Shown here piece by piece: positions 18,181 to 27,425 of a stretch of DNA of 64,000 bases. The DNA is from Flagellimonas oceanensis (GTDB lineage: Bacteria; Bacteroidota; Bacteroidia; Flavobacteriales; Flavobacteriaceae), in contig NZ_RZNA01000004.1 in the NCBI RefSeq assembly GCF_003992595.1, forward strand, positions 62,001 through 126,000, in the 5' to 3' direction. The stretch's first letter is position 1, and each line of letters begins with the position of its first letter. A program made the position numbers and the translations under genes. The notes under the pieces are model-generated. The model was not told the DNA's origin, searched no databases, and worked only from the letters and a program-made list of their open reading frames with translations.

Positions 18181-19083
18181 TCATGACAATGACACATCTT
18201 GAATTCGTTTCCGAACTTCATCCTTCGCGCTTTTTACCTTCCATTCGTTTATATCTTTAAAACCTTCATAGAGGAAGGATATATCCCTACTGTTCGGGCA
18301 CTTTTCCAGTAACAGTTCCGTCATCCCCAATCCCGTTTTGTCCTTATCAAGAAACAGTTTTACATTTTCATAATCCTCTATTTCTTTTATCATCCGTTTT
18401 ACAAAGGCAGTTGTGTTCAATACCAGAAGGTCATGGCTGTTTACGATATCCGCCATCAGCTCAATTAGGGTGAGCATATCGAACATGCCTTCTGTAATCG
18501 CCAATTTCTTTGATTTGTTCCCCATCATCGAAACATCCTTTGGCGAGGTGGAGCCTTTCCAATAGCTGTTCCGCAGTTCCCAGCCTCCAGACCTGTTTTG
18601 GAGTCCGATGCCAAAGTATGTCCGTCCTCCTATTCGATAATGGATTTCCTTGCAAAGTATTCTTGCGGTTTTGATCGAGATACTTCTGGAGCTTAGATAG
18701 TTTTGCAGGGCCCTGTGCTCGATTTCCTTTTCCTCGATGATTTCAATCGGGTTGACTCTATGTTCCGCTTTGGTTGGATTCGGCCGCCGGTGAAAAGAAA
18801 AATGGTCCATGTTCCCGGACAATCGTTCCAATGCCTCCTTTACGGAACAGTTCTCCATTTTCATGACCAGGTCTATGGTACTTCCCCCCTCAAAGGTTCC
18901 GAAGTCTATCCAATAGTTCTGTTTCAATGATACCTTGAAAGAGGCTTGGGTCTCGATCCGGAACGGGCTGAGGAACCAAGCTTCTTTTTCCGTTTTCCGG
19001 ACTGGAAAGTGCCCCAACTTGGCCAGCGTGGAAACGATGTCAATGTTGCGGGCTTTTTCGCAGTCCATTCTTTTTTCTTTCAT
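18181..19083 (-). CDS. Toprim/primase-like replication protein
   Basis: 300 residues. The N-terminal region is like that of DnaG-type CHC2 domains (WFLSPFRIETQASFKVSLKQNYWIDFGTFEGGSTIDLVM) but lacks the cysteine zinc ligands. The C-terminal toprim-like part shows LAITEGMFDMLTL (the toprim glutamate) and VKLFLDKDKTGLG (the DxD region). Such proteins prime replication or act in the mobilization of Bacteroidota plasmids and mobilizable elements. I prefer the ATG at 19083; an upstream ATG at 19167 would run through the repeat region. Its stop lies next to the candidate oriT. Confidence 0.78.
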   Translation of the reverse strand: MKEKRMDCEKARNIDIVSTLAKLGHFPVRKTEKEAWFLSPFRIETQASFKVSLKQNYWIDFGTFEGGSTIDLVMKMENCSVKEALERLSGNMDHFSFHRRPNPTKAEHRVNPIEIIEEKEIEHRALQNYLSSRSISIKTARILCKEIHYRIGGRTYFGIGLQNRSGGWELRNSYWKGSTSPKDVSMMGNKSKKLAITEGMFDMLTLIELMADIVNSHDLLVLNTTAFVKRMIKEIEDYENVKLFLDKDKTGLGMTELLLEKCPNSRDISFLYEGFKDINEWKVKSAKDEVRKRIQDVSLS

Positions 19084-19113
19084 GGTTCTGTTTTTAATCG
19101 ATTTTTGATGATT

Positions 19114-19302
19114 TGATGACAAACCTCTGGGAGGCCCTTTAAATACTGGTAGTTTCCCCGTCATCATTTTGTCATCGTTTCATCGTTTTTGTTTTTTTCT
19201 TCATAGTACCTGTCATCATTTTTTATTTTGATGACAGAATGATGACAAAGTGATGACAGCCTAAACCCTTATAAATACTGGGCTTATATCAATCTGTCAT
19301 CA
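19114..19302. repeat. Iteron-like TGATGACA octamers, candidate replication origin
   Basis: TGATGACA occurs at 19114, 19229, 19240 and 19251; its complement TGTCATCA at 19211 and 19295; seven-of-eight versions lie near 19159 and 19170. Three copies have exact 11-base spacing (19229, 19240, 19251). The cluster lies between the toprim and helicase genes, with the last copy just inside the helicase 3' end. Tandem initiator-binding repeats next to replication genes are typical of theta-replicating plasmids. Confidence 0.6.
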
Positions 19303-20494
19303 AATCATCAAAATTTTGGACCAAAAAATTCTTTTTTATGGTAAAGTACCTCCCTTTTGCGTCCTCGGTGTTGATCTCACCGTTGTTCCAGATGGTGATC
19401 TTTTGGTACTTGTTGGAATTGGGCTGGTTGTCCAGTTTCCAATCATTTTTCAGCAACCGCCTCAATTGGGTCAGGTCGGTCTTGACCCTTGTGCGGTTGA
19501 GCATGTGCAGGGCATCGATGGGACAAAGGTCCACGGAGTCCATCTCGAACTTTTCCATGGCACTGAGCAGTAGACTGGCCAGTTCCTTCTCCACCCTGTT
19601 CCGGTTATTGTTTACCAGTTTCTTCAGCGCTGGTGTATGCACCTGTTTTGGAGTGAACCACATTCGTGTTCTTTGCTTGGTACTGTATTCCCTTTTTGAA
19701 AGGAAATCCAAAAAAGCGGGCACCTCCCGGGCCAGTTGGTCCAAGAAATCGGTGTCCTCCCTTTTAAGGGATGGGATCTTCCTCACCCAGAACCGTGTCT
19801 CATGGGCATCGATCTTGATAAAACTGTCCTCGTTGTTGCTGCAGAGAATAAATTTTCCGAAGAATTCCACTTCCCGTTTGTCCTTGCCCTTGGCCTCAAG
19901 CTTGTTCCGGTTGGTGGTGCTCAGGTACTTGATTCGCTCGGTGAGTTCCTCCTTGTTGAACAGTACCTCGTCGACGCATATCAGCAACTTGTTGGCCCAG
20001 TCCGCATTGAACTGGCTTGCAAAGCTGTCGTTGGTCAGATAGGTCAGGTTGTTGCCAAAGATTTCCTTGAGCCATTTGAGAAAGGTGCTTTTCCCGGTGT
20101 TTCTTTCGGTGGATACCAGACAGAGGATGGGGAGCACCTGCACCGGTCTTTGGTACAGGAGTTTCAGATAGTCCAGTCCCAGCTCCAGTTGATTTCCGAA
20201 GATATGCTTCAAAAAGCCCCGTGTCCTTATTATACATCCCTCTTTCGGTTCATGCGTCAAAGGGGAATAGGTATTGTAGAAACCATGGTGTTCCTTTTTA
20301 AAATTCACATGGCAAGGAATACAGGCGAACCCGTCATATTTGGGCACCTTGCCCAGATAGTCCTTGCCATGGTCCTGCTTGATGATATGCTCGTTCCACG
20401 GAACCAGCTGCTCGTTGAAATGTCCCGAAATGGTAGGATACTTTACAATTTTATAGAAAGACGTGCCCACCCTTATATAAGGTACTATTTTCAT
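19289..20494 (-). CDS. SF3-type helicase/primase-associated protein (DUF5906-like)
   Basis: Likely the replicative helicase of the element's circular form. The 401-residue protein has a Walker A loop STERNTGKST, a Walker B strand LLICVDEVLF, and the sensor-like ILCSNNED, in the order and spacing of phage and plasmid superfamily 3 helicases. The N-terminal part has GFACIPCHVNFKK, perhaps a metal site. I prefer the ATG at 20494 (MKIVPYIRV); an ATG at 20548 would add 18 residues. Primase plus helicase plus iterons suggest that the excised element can replicate, at least during transfer. Confidence 0.78.
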   Translation of the reverse strand: MKIVPYIRVGTSFYKIVKYPTISGHFNEQLVPWNEHIIKQDHGKDYLGKVPKYDGFACIPCHVNFKKEHHGFYNTYSPLTHEPKEGCIIRTRGFLKHIFGNQLELGLDYLKLLYQRPVQVLPILCLVSTERNTGKSTFLKWLKEIFGNNLTYLTNDSFASQFNADWANKLLICVDEVLFNKEELTERIKYLSTTNRNKLEAKGKDKREVEFFGKFILCSNNEDSFIKIDAHETRFWVRKIPSLKREDTDFLDQLAREVPAFLDFLSKREYSTKQRTRMWFTPKQVHTPALKKLVNNNRNRVEKELASLLLSAMEKFEMDSVDLCPIDALHMLNRTRVKTDLTQLRRLLKNDWKLDNQPNSNKYQKITIWNNGEINTEDAKGRYFTIKKNFLVQNFDDLMTD

Positions 20495-20569
20495 ATTTTG
20501 AAATTTTTGAAATCTTAGGGTTTCTATGAAATTATCGTGAGTCCACAAATAATTTAAAGAGGAATTCGA

Positions 20570-20839
20570 CTAGGGAATCGAATCCCCGATCGTTTTGCTT
20601 TCCGGTAAAGGCTTCTGTTGGTTCTGCAGCAGCCAACGCACTATCTTTTTCCTTTCGAAGAAAATCAGTTTTCCATTGGGCTTGGAGTGCGGGATATGCC
20701 CCGCAGCGGTAAGCTTGTACAGATAGCTTCTTGATATGCCGGTATAGTCACAGGTCTCATCGAAGGTCAGCACTTCTTTATTGGCGATCAATAGCCTTTC
20801 CAAACGGTCGAGCCGTTCCAGTATTAAAAAATTGTCCAT
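20570..20839 (-). CDS. AlpA/excisionase-like helix-turn-helix protein
   Basis: 89 residues with a MerR-type winged HTH near the middle: VLTFDETCDYTGISRSYLYKLTAAGHIPHSKPNGKLIFFERKKIVRWL. Proteins of this shape act as excisionases or as transcription activators of element genes. It is the first gene of the leftward replication and mobilization set and lies 75 bases before the helicase start, next to a non-coding region that could hold its promoter. Confidence 0.8.
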   Translation of the reverse strand: MDNFLILERLDRLERLLIANKEVLTFDETCDYTGISRSYLYKLTAAGHIPHSKPNGKLIFFERKKIVRWLLQNQQKPLPESKTIGDSIP

Positions 20840-21315
20840 TTTATTTCTTTTTAAAGATTAGAAATGAACAAAAGCGCTTTTGTTTTCTTTTGAAGAATTC
20901 TTTGGATAAAGATAAAAATAAGGAGGAGGGAAAGTAAGATTGACCGATTGATTTTATTCACAAATAATTGATATACAGTTTTTTATGTTAAAATAGTTCA
21001 AATATAATGGTATTGATAAACCCTTAGTTTTATTTGGTTTCATTTGATACCAAATGGAACTGTTCTTATTTTGGGCAAATAGGTGGTTTAATGGAAGAAA
21101 GCAGAGTTATCAACAATTAAGACTAGGGGAGTTAGAAAATAGGCACTTTAAAAAAGCATGTTTTAATCTTTGGATTGTCTTAATGAAGTCTGATACTTTG
21201 ATACTACTTTAAGAAAGTCTAGTGCTTTTTTGAAAAATACTGTCTTGAAAATCGTTCCTTTTAAAAAACTACGCTCAAAGCCATTCTTTGCAACCCAATT
21301 GCACTATAATTCTTT
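20840..21315. other. AT-rich non-coding region between the mobility and cargo halves
   Basis: No plausible gene of either strand. The HTH gene leads left from it and the cargo operon right. A near-perfect inverted repeat (GTTTCATTTG, ATAC, CAAATGGAAC; 9 of 10 pairs) at 21037-21060 could be an operator. Nothing else stands out. Confidence 0.6.
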
Positions 21316-21323
21316 TACCTTTG
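21316..21323 (+). promoter_or_regulatory. -7 box of the metal cargo operon (TACCTTTG)
   Basis: Exact TAnnTTTG match that ends four bases before a GTG start codon, so the mRNA probably begins at or very near that codon (leaderless). The -33 element is weak, as expected for a regulated promoter. Confidence 0.6.
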
Positions 21324-21327
21324 CAAG

Positions 21328-21636
21328 GTGAAATTTTTTGCGATTATATTATCCATCTACTTTCTGGCACTCAATTTCGTGCCTTGTAGCGATGCCAGCA
21401 GTGTTGATGAAGGCACACAGGTCGTTTCTGTAATGGATTTCGATGGCGAACACGGACAAGACTGTGAACTGTGTTCCCCATTCTGCCAGTGCCAATGCTG
21501 TCATTCACATACCATCGATTTCCGTTTGGCTATTTTTGAACCCATCGAGCCTATCGTTTCGCTAGAAAATTTTATCCACTTCGATAGTTTGGGCAAGGAT
21601 ATTTCACTTTCCCTTTTACAGCCACCTCGGGCATAA
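21328..21636 (+). CDS. Small cysteine-rich exported protein (DUF6660-like)
   Basis: 102 residues starting with GTG. A signal-like N-terminus (FFAIILSIYFLALNFVPCSD) is followed by a cysteine and histidine cluster DCELCSPFCQCQCCHSHTID, which could bind soft metals in the periplasm. It is the first gene before the RND efflux genes; proteins like this precede metal pumps in many flavobacteria (I recall a DUF6660 name, not certain). The GTG start is supported by the signal peptide beginning at once and by the -7 box four bases upstream. Confidence 0.7.
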   Translation: MKFFAIILSIYFLALNFVPCSDASSVDEGTQVVSVMDFDGEHGQDCELCSPFCQCQCCHSHTIDFRLAIFEPIEPIVSLENFIHFDSLGKDISLSLLQPPRA

Positions 21637-21761
21637 TCCAGTTTTCATAGGATAGCTATATCCTGTTTTGACGTGTCCATCTATTGGATTCGTCAACATT
21701 GTGCATTGCTTTTTATTCAATGTGCTCAACAAGAATTTCAACTGAATTAACATCCTTATCT

Positions 21762-24700
21762 ATGATTAACAAAATCATTGATTTTTCAATCAATAACAAA
21801 TTTATAATCGGTCTGTTTACATTGACTCTTATAGGTGTCGGTATCTGGTCAATGGCAACGGTAAATCTTGGGTCTGTGCCAGATATTACCAATAATCAAG
21901 TGCAAGTCATCACACAATCGCCCAATTTGGGAACGGAAGATATTGAACAGTTCGTAACCTATCCCGTAGAACTATCTATGGGTAATTTACCAGGCGTTAC
22001 AGAAATAAGATCTATCTCACGCTTTGGCCTTTCCGTAGTTACTATCGTTTTTGAAGACGATATGGGAACCTATCTTCCTCGACAGCTGGTACAGGAAAAA
22101 CTAAACGAACTGGGCGAATCTATCCCTGAAAAATTTGGAAGTCCATCTATGGGTCCCATCTCTACTGGTTTAGGTCAGATCTATGAATACACTATAAAGC
22201 CAGAGGAGGGTTTTGAAAACAAGTATTCGCCTATGGAACTGCGCACCGTGCAAGATTGGGTTATCAAACGACAACTCACATTACTGGAAGGCGTGGTAGA
22301 GGTCAACTCTTATGGAGGCAGTATTAAACAGTATGAGGTCGCTGTCAACCCAGATAAGTTGAATAGTTTGGGTATTAGTATTTCACAAGTGTATGAGGCT
22401 CTCGCTCGGAACAATGTGAATACAGGCGGTGCTTACATAGAAAAAAATAAAATGTCAAATTTCATAAGAGGTGAAGGTCTTATTCGCTCTTTGGAAGACA
22501 TTAAAGATATTTCGATTATTAACGAGGGCAACATTCCCGTAACTATTGGAGATGTTGCAACACGCGTCCATTTTGGGAATCAGGTACGTTATGGTGCTTT
22601 TACGCAAGACGGTAAGGAAGCCGTGGGAGGAATAATAATGATGCTAAAAGGTTCAAACCCTAATGCGGTTATTCAAAATGTTAAGAATCGTATGGCAGAA
22701 ATTGAAAAATCCCTGCCAGAAGGTCTCACTATCGCCCCTATCATTGATCGTAGTGAGCTAATTGCCAGAACGACCGATACCGTTAAAACCAATTTACTGG
22801 AAGGTGCCCTAATCGTGATATTTGCCCTTGTTTTATTGTTGGGTAGTTTAAGAGGTGGCATCATAACGGCCACGACCATACCGTTGTCCTTGCTTTTTGC
22901 CTTTATCTTAATGAAGCAATTTAATGTATGGGCAAACTTAATGAGCTTGGGAGCTATAGACTTTGGGATTATTATAGATGGTGCCGTGATTATTATAGAA
23001 GGAACGGTGTATGAGATCCAAAAACGGATTAGGTCTGGAAAGCTAAAATTCAATCAAGGCGTAATGGATAAAGTAGCCTATGATGCCGGAACCACGATGA
23101 TGGGTTCTGCTTTTTTCGGGCAGATCATTATACTTATAGTTTTTACACCTATACTTTTCCTTACAGGTGTAGAGGGTAAAATGTTCAAACCGATGGCATA
23201 CACCTTTGGTTTTGCTATGATAGGTGCAATTATTCTGTGTCTTACGTATGTCCCAATGATGTCTGCGCTTTTTATGAAACCAGTTCAAAACACCAAAAGC
23301 TGGTTTGGCAAATTTGAGCGTTGGCTTGAAAAGATAAGTGATAAAATTATTGGTGCTATACATAATGCTTATAAGCCATTATTAAAAGGCGCACTACGGC
23401 TTAAGCTTATCGTGTTATCATCTGCTGCTGTTCTGCTTATTATTGCTGGATTTATATTTTCTAATATGGGTGGAGAATTTGTGCCGCAGCTCGATGAAGG
23501 AGATATAGCAATGCAGGCGTTTATAAGACCAGGAAGCTCGCTCACAGAATCCATTGAAGTTTCAAAGAAAATAGAAACTATCCTATTAGAAAATTTTCCT
23601 GAAATTAAAACGGTAACAGCACGTATGGGTGTGGCAGATATACCTACAGATCCTATGCCTATGGATATTGCAGATATGTATATCATCCTTAATAAGGATA
23701 TGGACGAGTGGACAACTGCTTCTACTAAAGAAGGTTTGATTGAAGCCATAAGGGATAAACTGGATGATGAACTCGTCGGGGTTAATTTATCATTTACCCA
23801 ACCGGTCGAATTAAGATTTAATGAGCTTTTAGAAGGCGTAAGAGAGGATATTGCAGTAAAGCTATATGGCGAAGATTTAGAGGTGTTATCAGACAAGGTT
23901 CAGGAAATGGCAGCTATTATAAAGACCGTTCCTGGCGCGGGCGATGTGAGTGCAGAACGTACAGCTGGACTACCACAAATGACCGTAAAGTTCAGACGAG
24001 ATAAAATGGCGCAATATGGACTGGATATTCAAAAAGTAAATGATTACATAAGTACTGCTTTTGCAGGTGGTACCGCTGGCGTCATTTTTGAAGGCGAGAA
24101 ACGATTTGATCTGGTGGTACGATTTGATGAAAGCCATAGAAAAAGTATTGATGACCTGCGCACGATGTACATCGATCTTAAGGATGGAAGCCAGGTACCC
24201 ATTATTGAAATAGCAGAGATTGAATACGTGCCTGGACCTATGCAAATCTCACGTGACAATACGTATAGAAGAACCTATGTAGGTGTAAATGCACGAGGCA
24301 GAGATGTGGAGTCTGTTGTAAAAGATATACAACAAAAGTTAGATGAAGAACTGGACTTGCCATCAGGATATTATATTACCTATGGTGGAGAGTTTGAAAA
24401 CCTACAAAGCGCTAAGGATCGTTTAACAATTGTTGTGCCCATCGCCCTGTTCTTGATATTTGTACTGTTATACTTTGCCTTAAAATCCTTTTCACAATCG
24501 CTAATGATTTACATCGCGATTCCCTTGGCGGCCATTGGTGGTGTGTTTGCTTTATGGCTTCGAGATATGCCATTTAGTATTTCGGCAGGTGTAGGATTTA
24601 TTGTGCTATTTGGTGTCGCAGTTCTTAACGGGCTGGTACTTATTAACCGATTTAATTCTTTAAAGGAAGAAGGTGTTACAAGCATAAAGGATAGAATATT

Positions 24701-26183
24701 TCAAGGGACTAAAGAACGTATTCGCCCCATTATGCTCACGGCTACCACAGATATTTTTGGGTTTTTACCTATGGCATTTTCCACATCAGCCGGTGCAGAG
24801 GTGCAACAACCGCTCGCTACGGTAGTTATTGGTGGGATGCTTACGGCCACCCTACTCACGTTGATAGTACTTCCTGTACTCTATATCTTTATAGAAAAGC
24901 GACGTGAGCGCAAAGACCAGAACAAGATTGGTTCGTTTAATCCGCAAGCATTGACCACGATTTTAATACTTGGTTTTATGTTAGGTGGTACCGCTTTGGC
25001 GAAAGCGCAACAAACACAAGCACCTGTGCCAGACCTCATTGTTCAGGATAGCATTACACCCATTACCTTATCTCGGGCTGTAGAAATTGCCAAAGAGAAT
25101 TATCCAGCACTCAAGACGAGCCAACTCGAAATAGAAAGACAGAGCGCACTCACGGGCAATGCCTATGACTTCGGTAATACTAAAGTATTTACAGGTGGCG
25201 AAGAAGTGGCAGATGGTCAGGGCATTTATACCTTGATAGGTATCGGGCAACAAAATATTGATCTATTGGGAATAGGTGCCAAAAAACGCTTGCAACAACA
25301 ACGCATCCAGTTAGCCGAAACAGCTTTTGACCTATCTGAAATCCAGATAGAACTGGAAGTCAAAAAAGCCTGGTCAGAAGCTTTTCAGGCAAAGAAGAAA
25401 TTTGTTCTTTATCGAGAACTGGACAGCATTTATGGTCAATTTGCACAATCTGTAGAACTCAATTTTGAAGTCGAAGCCATTTCGAGACTGGAATATGCTG
25501 CTGCGCGCAATCAAGCGTTACAGATAACCAACAGGTTTCAGCAGGCAGAAACAGATTATTTAATCGCATTACAAAAACTCAATCTTTGGTTGACACCAGA
25601 TACGATGTACACCGTAGCTGATGAATTTGAAGCTACCGAAATTTCGGTGTTAGAGACTGATGATACATTGGATGAACATCCCGAGTTATCGCTTTCGCGA
25701 AAGCGTATAGACGAAGCACAAGCAAGCTATGATGCAGCAAGGGCAAGCTTACTGCCCCAGTTTAATCTGCAAGGTGGCCTGCAACGTGTAAATGGCGATA
25801 GTGGTTTCTACACCTATCAGGCAGGGATTTCCATACCGCTGTTTTCTGGCCCAGACCGCAGCCGCGCAAAAGCTGCTAAACTGGATGCACAGATTGCAGA
25901 AACCAATGCCGCATTCAAACAACGCGAGCTGCAATCCCAATATACACAAGCACAGCAAAATTATACACGATGGCGAGATACTTGGTTTTTCTATAAAACC
26001 GAAGCTCTGCCACTTGCCATAGACCAGCGCAAAGGCGCATTGCTCGCCTACAAAGAAGGTGCGCTTGATTATGCAGCATTCACGCAAATTATACGTGATG
26101 CCATACAGACCGAAATGGATGCGCTGGACGCACTCGATAATTATTTAGAAGCCTTGTTTAAACTACAATATTTCCAAAACTAA
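21762..26183 (+). CDS. czcA: CzcA-type heavy-metal RND pump fused to its outer-membrane factor
   Basis: Inner-membrane proton/metal antiporter joined to a TolC-like channel, 1473 residues. Residues 1-1050 are a complete RND transporter with the usual two sets of membrane segments. The fourth membrane segment has DFGIIIDGAVIIIE (Asp400, Asp406, Glu413), the D-D-E signature of CzcA-type pumps for Zn, Co or Cd and not of the Cu/Ag pump CusA. A hydrophobic segment ending ALAKA-QQ (residues ~1062-1083) looks like a retained signal peptide; residues 1083-1473 are an outer-membrane efflux protein with two repeats. The ATG at 21762 gives the usual RND N-terminus. Confidence 0.92.
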   Translation: MINKIIDFSINNKFIIGLFTLTLIGVGIWSMATVNLGSVPDITNNQVQVITQSPNLGTEDIEQFVTYPVELSMGNLPGVTEIRSISRFGLSVVTIVFEDDMGTYLPRQLVQEKLNELGESIPEKFGSPSMGPISTGLGQIYEYTIKPEEGFENKYSPMELRTVQDWVIKRQLTLLEGVVEVNSYGGSIKQYEVAVNPDKLNSLGISISQVYEALARNNVNTGGAYIEKNKMSNFIRGEGLIRSLEDIKDISIINEGNIPVTIGDVATRVHFGNQVRYGAFTQDGKEAVGGIIMMLKGSNPNAVIQNVKNRMAEIEKSLPEGLTIAPIIDRSELIARTTDTVKTNLLEGALIVIFALVLLLGSLRGGIITATTIPLSLLFAFILMKQFNVWANLMSLGAIDFGIIIDGAVIIIEGTVYEIQKRIRSGKLKFNQGVMDKVAYDAGTTMMGSAFFGQIIILIVFTPILFLTGVEGKMFKPMAYTFGFAMIGAIILCLTYVPMMSALFMKPVQNTKSWFGKFERWLEKISDKIIGAIHNAYKPLLKGALRLKLIVLSSAAVLLIIAGFIFSNMGGEFVPQLDEGDIAMQAFIRPGSSLTESIEVSKKIETILLENFPEIKTVTARMGVADIPTDPMPMDIADMYIILNKDMDEWTTASTKEGLIEAIRDKLDDELVGVNLSFTQPVELRFNELLEGVREDIAVKLYGEDLEVLSDKVQEMAAIIKTVPGAGDVSAERTAGLPQMTVKFRRDKMAQYGLDIQKVNDYISTAFAGGTAGVIFEGEKRFDLVVRFDESHRKSIDDLRTMYIDLKDGSQVPIIEIAEIEYVPGPMQISRDNTYRRTYVGVNARGRDVESVVKDIQQKLDEELDLPSGYYITYGGEFENLQSAKDRLTIVVPIALFLIFVLLYFALKSFSQSLMIYIAIPLAAIGGVFALWLRDMPFSISAGVGFIVLFGVAVLNGLVLINRFNSLKEEGVTSIKDRIFQGTKERIRPIMLTATTDIFGFLPMAFSTSAGAEVQQPLATVVIGGMLTATLLTLIVLPVLYIFIEKRRERKDQNKIGSFNPQALTTILILGFMLGGTALAKAQQTQAPVPDLIVQDSITPITLSRAVEIAKENYPALKTSQLEIERQSALTGNAYDFGNTKVFTGGEEVADGQGIYTLIGIGQQNIDLLGIGAKKRLQQQRIQLAETAFDLSEIQIELEVKKAWSEAFQAKKKFVLYRELDSIYGQFAQSVELNFEVEAISRLEYAAARNQALQITNRFQQAETDYLIALQKLNLWLTPDTMYTVADEFEATEISVLETDDTLDEHPELSLSRKRIDEAQASYDAARASLLPQFNLQGGLQRVNGDSGFYTYQAGISIPLFSGPDRSRAKAAKLDAQIAETNAAFKQRELQSQYTQAQQNYTRWRDTWFFYKTEALPLAIDQRKGALLAYKEGALDYAAFTQIIRDAIQTEMDALDALDNYLEALFKLQYFQN

Positions 26184-26189
26184 AAAAAG

Positions 26190-27419
26190 ATGAAAAAATT
26201 AAAATATATACCGATTACCACAATGCTTATGGCATTGACATTATTCAGCTGTGGCGAGTCAAAAACTGAAGATGGCCACGATGAAGCCACCCATTCTGAA
26301 ACAGAAGAAAATCACTCTGAAGGGGAAGATGAAGAAGATAATATGGAAGGCGAAACTAAGGAAGTAATGCTCACGGCACAGCAGTTTGAAGCCTTACAGA
26401 TGGAAATTGACACGCTCTCACAACGTTATATGAGCGGTTATGTAGAAGCAAATGGCACGCTGGAAGTACCACCCCAAAACGAAGCATCCATTACCGCCAT
26501 AACAGGAGCAAATGTGGCATCCATAGAAGTAATAGAAGGTGATGAAGTGAAAAAAAATCAAGCGGTTGCCTATCTCTCACATCCCAGCATCATACAGATA
26601 CAGAGCGATTACTTAAATGCACACAGCAACAGTCGGTTTTTAAAACAAGAATACGAACGTCAAAAAAGGCTTTATGAAGCTGGTGTGGCATCTGGTATGA
26701 ATTTCCAAAAGGCAACGGCAGACTATCAGTCATCTACCGCAATGGTAAACGGGCTGGAAGCACAATTGCGACAGTACAACATCAATGTGAATGGCGTGCG
26801 CAATGGCACTATCTACCAGCGTGTTGCATTGCGCAGTCCCATTGCAGGGGTTGTAGAAAAAGTTTTTATAAAAACTGGACAATATGTGGAGCCACAGACC
26901 AACCTAATGGAAATAGTAGATACAGACCACGTACACGCAGATTTAATGGTTTTCGAAAAAGATGTTGATAGGGTAAAGAAAGGTCAACAAGTACGATTTA
27001 GCGTTCAATCAAGACCAGGAACGGAACTCGTTGCCGAAATTTATTCAGTAGGAAAAACCTTCGAGCAAGATCCTAAAGCGGTGCACGTACACGCAGAAAT
27101 TGAGAACAAAGGTGGTGGTCTTATCTCAGGAATGTACATTAAAGGTAGGATTGAAGTTGATAACGATGAAACCGCTGAAACCGCATTACCAGAAAGTGCC
27201 ATTATTACAGAAGGTGGTAGGGATTATGTGTTTAAAGCGCAAAGGGAAGGCAACACTTGGAGTTTTATACCAGTAGAAGTCACTACGGGCGAGAAGGATG
27301 GTGACTGGATAGCCATACGTTTTTTTGAAACCCCAGACCCAAATACTCATTTTGCCTTTAATAATGCCTATTACCTTATGGGAGAGATGAAAAAAGGGGA
27401 ACTTGGTGACGATGATTAA
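26190..27419 (+). CDS. czcB: RND periplasmic adaptor (CzcB-type), lipoprotein
   Basis: Bridges the RND pump and the outer-membrane channel. The 409-residue protein starts with a lipoprotein signal (LTLFSCGES, lipid on Cys21) and a His/Glu-rich metal-binding stretch (DGHDEATHSETEENHSEGED). The middle has the barrel-sandwich halves (ASIEVIEGDEVKKNQAVAYLSHPSI; VALRSPIAGVVEKVFIKTGQYVEP) flanking a helical hairpin of about 70 residues; beta-barrel and membrane-proximal domains follow. It starts 6 bases after czcA, so the two are translated from one mRNA. Confidence 0.9.
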   Translation: MKKLKYIPITTMLMALTLFSCGESKTEDGHDEATHSETEENHSEGEDEEDNMEGETKEVMLTAQQFEALQMEIDTLSQRYMSGYVEANGTLEVPPQNEASITAITGANVASIEVIEGDEVKKNQAVAYLSHPSIIQIQSDYLNAHSNSRFLKQEYERQKRLYEAGVASGMNFQKATADYQSSTAMVNGLEAQLRQYNINVNGVRNGTIYQRVALRSPIAGVVEKVFIKTGQYVEPQTNLMEIVDTDHVHADLMVFEKDVDRVKKGQQVRFSVQSRPGTELVAEIYSVGKTFEQDPKAVHVHAEIENKGGGLISGMYIKGRIEVDNDETAETALPESAIITEGGRDYVFKAQREGNTWSFIPVEVTTGEKDGDWIAIRFFETPDPNTHFAFNNAYYLMGEMKKGELGDDD

Positions 27420-27425
27420 AATGGA

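Noticed and set aside
19736..20518. Long plus-strand open frame opposite the SF3 helicase
   Set aside because: The minus-strand protein has Walker A and B motifs in order; the plus frame is an antisense shadow.
24930..25010. A separate start for an independent outer-membrane factor gene
   Set aside because: There is no stop between pump and channel; the frame is continuous and no promoter or second start is evident. It is annotated as one fused gene.
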